Of a stretch of 64,000 nt of DNA, positions 60,975 to 64,000 are shown piece by piece. Made by a program: the position numbers and the translations under genes. The stretch comes from Rhodoblastus sp963713695 (GTDB lineage Bacteria > Pseudomonadota > Alphaproteobacteria > Rhizobiales > Beijerinckiaceae), in assembly GCA_963713695.1 (NCBI GenBank), contig CAVQMU010000002.1, forward strand, positions 774,272 through 838,271, read 5' to 3'. The notes beneath the pieces are model-generated. The model saw only the letters and a program-made list of their open reading frames with translations, ran no database searches and had not been told where the DNA came from. Every line of letters begins with the position of its first letter. The first letter of the stretch is position 1.

Positions 60975-63757
60975 GCCTGCTTTCGCTCGCCTTTTCGCAA
61001 CCCTGGATCCTGCTGGCGCTGGCCGGCGCGCCGCTTTTGTACATGCTTCTGCGGGTGACGCCGCCGCCGCCCCAACGCGTCGCCTTTCCGCCTTTGAGGC
61101 TCATTCTCGACCTGAAAAAGCCCGACGCCACGCCGGCGCGCACGCCGCTCTGGCTGTTGCTGCTGCGCATGGCCCTCGCCATCCTGGTCGTCCTCGCCAT
61201 GGCCGGCCCGATCCTCTCGCCCAAGGGCATGCTCGCCTCAAACAAGGCGCCGCTGCTGCTGCTCGTCGACGATTTCTGGCCGGCGGCGCCCGATTGGGCT
61301 TTGCGCCTGAACGCGGCTGAGGCGCGGCTCGAACAGCAGGGGAGATCTGGCGAACCCGTCGCTGTGATGGGATTGTCCGACGCCTCGCGTCCAGTCCAGC
61401 TCGAGGATTTTTCCGCTGCGCTGACCCATTTGCGGGCGCTGGCGCCAAAACCCTTCCTCCCTGCGCGCATGCCTGCGCTCGCGGCGGTCGCGACCTTTTT
61501 GCAGGCCCATGGCGATGCGCGCATTGTCTGGCTCAGCGACGGGCTGGCGGAAGCCGACGGCCAGAACTTCATCGAGAAGCTTTCGGCGATGGCGCCCGGC
61601 GTCGAAGTGCTTCGCTCGCCGCGCGCCGTGCGCGTGGCGGCCGCCGCCGACAATCTGGCGCAGGCGATGGAGATCCATCTTTTTCGCGCCGCGAAGACCG
61701 ATGAGCCGAACGGACAGGACTCGAAAGGAAACGTCCGCGCTTTCGACGTCAAGGGAGCGCCGCTTGGCGACGCGGCTTTCGATTTTGGCGCGGGCCTCGA
61801 GACGAAAGCGAAACTCGACCTTCCCATCCAGTTGCGCAACGAAGCGGCGCGGCTGGAGATCACGGGCGAAAATTCGGCCGGCGGCGTCTTTCTGCTCGAC
61901 GCCGGGGCGCGCAGGCGCCGCATCGGCCTTGTCTCAGGCGGCGCGGTGGAGCAGCCCTTCCTGTCGCCGCTGCATTTCCTGCGCGACGCGCTCGTTCCCT
62001 TCGCCGACCTGCGCGAGCCCAAGCCGGGGGATGCCGATCCGATCGCCCACCTTGTCGACGACGGCGTCGATGTGCTGATCCTGGCCGACGCCAGCGTGGT
62101 CGCGCCGGAGCTGAAGAAAAAGCTTGATGAATTCCTATCGGCCGGTGGAACCGTCCTGCGCTTCGCCGGCCCGCGGCTTGCGGCCAAGGCCGACGAGTTC
62201 ACGCCTGTGAAGCTGCGCCGCGGCGGGCGCACGCTCGGCGGCGCGCTGTCCTGGGAAAAGCCCAAGCCGCTCGCGCCTTTCGACGAGAAAAGCCCGTTCT
62301 TCGGCTTGGCGGCGCCGGCGGAGGTGACTGTTTCACGGCAGGTGCTGGCCGAACCGGACGAGGGGTTGCCTGCGAAGACCTGGGCGCGGCTCGCCGACGG
62401 AACGCCGCTGGTCACGGCCGAGCGGCGTGGCCCCGGCCTGCTGGTCCTGTTCCATGTCACTGCGGACACCGGCTGGTCGAACCTGCCGCTCTCCGGCCTT
62501 TTCGTCGACATGCTGCGCAAGATCGTCAATCTTTCCTCGCTGGTCGGCAAGGGCTCTGGCGGCGCGGCGTCGCAGGCCGCGTTGCCGCCGCTGCAGGCGC
62601 TCGACGGTTTTGGACGCCTCGGCTCGCCCACGGCGCTGACCAAGCCTCTGCCCGCGAAGGGCCTTCCGGAGCCGGACGAAAGTCATCCGCCAGGCTTTTA
62701 CGGCGCGGCTGAGGCGCCGCGCGCGCTGAACGCCGTCGCCTCCGACTGGCGTCCCGTTCCGCTCGATCTTGCCGGATTGAAGGTTCGTCAGACAGCGCTG
62801 ACGGAGCCCCAGCCGATTGACCTGCGTCCTCCCCTGCTGATCCTCGCCTTCGTGCTGGCGCTCGCCGACGCGCTGGCGCTGCTGCTGCTCGGCGGCCGCT
62901 GGCGGCGGCAGGCGGGCGCGGCGCTGGCGGCGCTCGTTCTGGCCGCAGTCTTGGGCGCGAGCGTGGAAATGGCGGCGACGCCGGCCCGCGCCGACGATCA
63001 TCCAAAGATAACGCAAAAAGACATTGATGCGGCGCTGTCGACAAAGCTCGCCTATGTCGTCACCGGCGACGCGCGCGCCGACCAGATCAGCCGCGAAGGC
63101 CTGACCTCGCTGTCGGAAGTGCTGGGACAGCGCACGGCGCTGGTTCCCGGCGAACCGCAGGCTCTGGACCCGGCGCGCGACGAACTGGCCTTCTATCCAC
63201 TCATCTACTGGCCCATCGCGCCGGATCGGCCGCAGCCGGGCCCGGAGGTGGCGCGGCGCATCGGCGCCTACATGAAACAGGGCGGCCTCGTGCTGTTCGA
63301 CACGCGCGACGGCGGCATGCAATTCGAGGGCGGCGGCCGCACTCCCGCGCAGGACTGGCTGCGCGCCTTTCTCGCCCAGATCGACCTGCCGCCGCTTGAA
63401 GTCGCGCCCAAGGACCACGTCATCACCAAGACATTCTACCTGCTGGAAAATTTCGTCGGCCGCACCGAAACCGGCCCGACCTATATCGAGGCGCTGCCGC
63501 CGGAGACGGAAGGCGAAAACCATCCCGCGCGCGCCGGCGACAGCGTGTCGCCTGTCATCATCGCCTCCAATGACCTTGCCGCCGCATGGGCTGGAGATGC
63601 GCTCGGAGAAGGCCTCTACCCGCTCGAGCCCGGCGGTCCGCGCCAGCGCGAGATGGCGTTGCGCGGCGGCGTCAACATCGTGATGTACACGCTGACCGGC
63701 AATTACAAGGCCGACCAGGTGCATGTGCACGAATTGCTTGAAAGGCTGGGTCATTGA
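60971..63757 (+). CDS. BatA-type N-terminal / DUF4159 membrane protein
   Basis: A 928-residue inner-membrane protein. It opens with the BatA (aerotolerance-type) two-helix region (QPWILLALAGAPLLYMLLRV; TPLWLLLLRMALAILVVLAMAG), continues with a large vWA-like and beta-rich region, has a helix pair near 610-660 (LLILAFVLALADALALLLL; LAALVLAAVLGASVEM), and ends in the DUF4159 domain (about 685-928; HPKITQKDIDAALSTKLAYV; GLVLFDTRDGG; RRIGAYMKQGG; NIVMYTLTGNYKADQVHV). It overlaps DUF58 by four bases. Likely membrane anchor of the MoxR system; client unknown. Confidence 0.87.
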   Translation: MSLLSLAFSQPWILLALAGAPLLYMLLRVTPPPPQRVAFPPLRLILDLKKPDATPARTPLWLLLLRMALAILVVLAMAGPILSPKGMLASNKAPLLLLVDDFWPAAPDWALRLNAAEARLEQQGRSGEPVAVMGLSDASRPVQLEDFSAALTHLRALAPKPFLPARMPALAAVATFLQAHGDARIVWLSDGLAEADGQNFIEKLSAMAPGVEVLRSPRAVRVAAAADNLAQAMEIHLFRAAKTDEPNGQDSKGNVRAFDVKGAPLGDAAFDFGAGLETKAKLDLPIQLRNEAARLEITGENSAGGVFLLDAGARRRRIGLVSGGAVEQPFLSPLHFLRDALVPFADLREPKPGDADPIAHLVDDGVDVLILADASVVAPELKKKLDEFLSAGGTVLRFAGPRLAAKADEFTPVKLRRGGRTLGGALSWEKPKPLAPFDEKSPFFGLAAPAEVTVSRQVLAEPDEGLPAKTWARLADGTPLVTAERRGPGLLVLFHVTADTGWSNLPLSGLFVDMLRKIVNLSSLVGKGSGGAASQAALPPLQALDGFGRLGSPTALTKPLPAKGLPEPDESHPPGFYGAAEAPRALNAVASDWRPVPLDLAGLKVRQTALTEPQPIDLRPPLLILAFVLALADALALLLLGGRWRRQAGAALAALVLAAVLGASVEMAATPARADDHPKITQKDIDAALSTKLAYVVTGDARADQISREGLTSLSEVLGQRTALVPGEPQALDPARDELAFYPLIYWPIAPDRPQPGPEVARRIGAYMKQGGLVLFDTRDGGMQFEGGGRTPAQDWLRAFLAQIDLPPLEVAPKDHVITKTFYLLENFVGRTETGPTYIEALPPETEGENHPARAGDSVSPVIIASNDLAAAWAGDALGEGLYPLEPGGPRQREMALRGGVNIVMYTLTGNYKADQVHVHELLERLGH

Positions 63758-64000
63758 GGGAGTTCAGCCTCGCCTTCGCGCCGCTGGCGCCGTCCTGGCT
63801 GCTGATGCTTTTCGCGGCGCTGGCGCTGGGCCTGGTCGTCGCCGCCCTCGTGCTGCGCCGTCGCGGCGCGATTTTTCGCGCAGTCGTCTTTCTCGCCCTC
63901 CTCGCTACGCTGAGCGGCCCGTCGCTCGTCGAGGAGGAGCGCGAAAACCTGCGCGACGTCGTGGCGGTGGTGCTCGACCGCAGCGCTTCGCAGGATTTCG
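63754..64000 (+). CDS. Membrane protein of the MoxR operon, cut off by the window end
   Basis: The first 82 codons are present. A TTG start (63754) overlaps the DUF4159 stop in TTGA. Two hydrophobic helices are visible (LLMLFAALALGLVVAALVLR; AIFRAVVFLALLATLSG), then the start of a vWA-like strand, VVAVVLDRSASQDF, matching the large membrane proteins that normally follow DUF4159 in alphaproteobacterial moxR operons. The C-terminus is outside the window. Confidence 0.75.
   Translation, partial: MREFSLAFAPLAPSWLLMLFAALALGLVVAALVLRRRGAIFRAVVFLALLATLSGPSLVEEERENLRDVVAVVLDRSASQDF

Overview
The window is GC-rich chromosomal DNA of an alphaproteobacterium, most likely a Hyphomicrobiales (Rhizobiales) member near Beijerinckiaceae/Methylocystaceae. 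This rests on gene content and protein style: a DmeR/DmeF pair, a leucine leader peptide ahead of leuA, a DUF1285-Nudix-DUF6111-CCA cluster divergent from moxR-DUF58-DUF4159, ChbG/HpnK, OpgG/OpgH, a PleC-like PAS kinase and an Omp25-like barrel. I cannot name the genus. No tRNA, rRNA, CRISPR, IS or prophage was seen. Coding density is high and genes run on both strands.

Layout. 0-3 kb: MeaB-type GTPase, pyroglutamyl peptidase, TerC/YjbE membrane protein, PCu(A)C copper chaperone. 3-11.6 kb: cell envelope (HpnK-like deacetylase divergent from a DPM1-like glycosyltransferase and murJ; PBP1A followed by a PAS kinase and FixJ-type regulator). 11.7-21.4 kb: housekeeping (YcgN, spermidine-synthase fold protein, M20 dipeptidase, pterin dehydratase, PAS kinase, aminopeptidase N, LOG protein) with three copies of a short dispersed repeat. 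21.4-26 kb: opgG-opgH osmoregulated glucan genes and a coiled-coil membrane protein. 26-29.6 kb: glmU and glmS, the UDP-GlcNAc pathway. 29.8-35.3 kb: DmeR/DmeF metal efflux, an SGNH acyltransferase, and leuA behind a leader peptide. 35.6-40.6 kb: PF04020 membrane protein, SPFH protein, then a cobalamin riboswitch driving a Ni/Co transporter, followed by cobC and cobD. 40.6-47.3 kb: four exported proteins on the minus strand (RoxA-like di-heme cytochrome, catalase-related protein, TRAP-solute-binding/alpha-beta hydrolase fusion, mono-heme protein). 47.5-55.9 kb: rubrerythrin-like protein, prfC, WecG/TagA transferase, secreted protein plus RNase T2, rlmJ, cold-shock protein, GST, outer-membrane barrel. 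56-64 kb: CCA-adding enzyme cluster and the MoxR operon, which runs off the right edge.

Themes. Vitamin B12 and cobalt recur: MeaB services a B12 enzyme, the riboswitch controls cobalt uptake, CobC/CobD make and attach the aminopropanol arm, and DmeF exports excess metal. Envelope building recurs as well (GlmS/GlmU, MurJ, PBP1A, OPG, HpnK). The most novel-looking unit is the periplasmic haem/oxidation operon at 40.6-47.3 kb and its fused protein.

Caution: seven otherwise well-conserved genes (meaB, pcp, a PAS kinase, pepN, glmU, the acyltransferase, wecG) need ten frame changes to read through. Because glmU is normally essential, sequencing or assembly indels are the likelier cause than gene decay.
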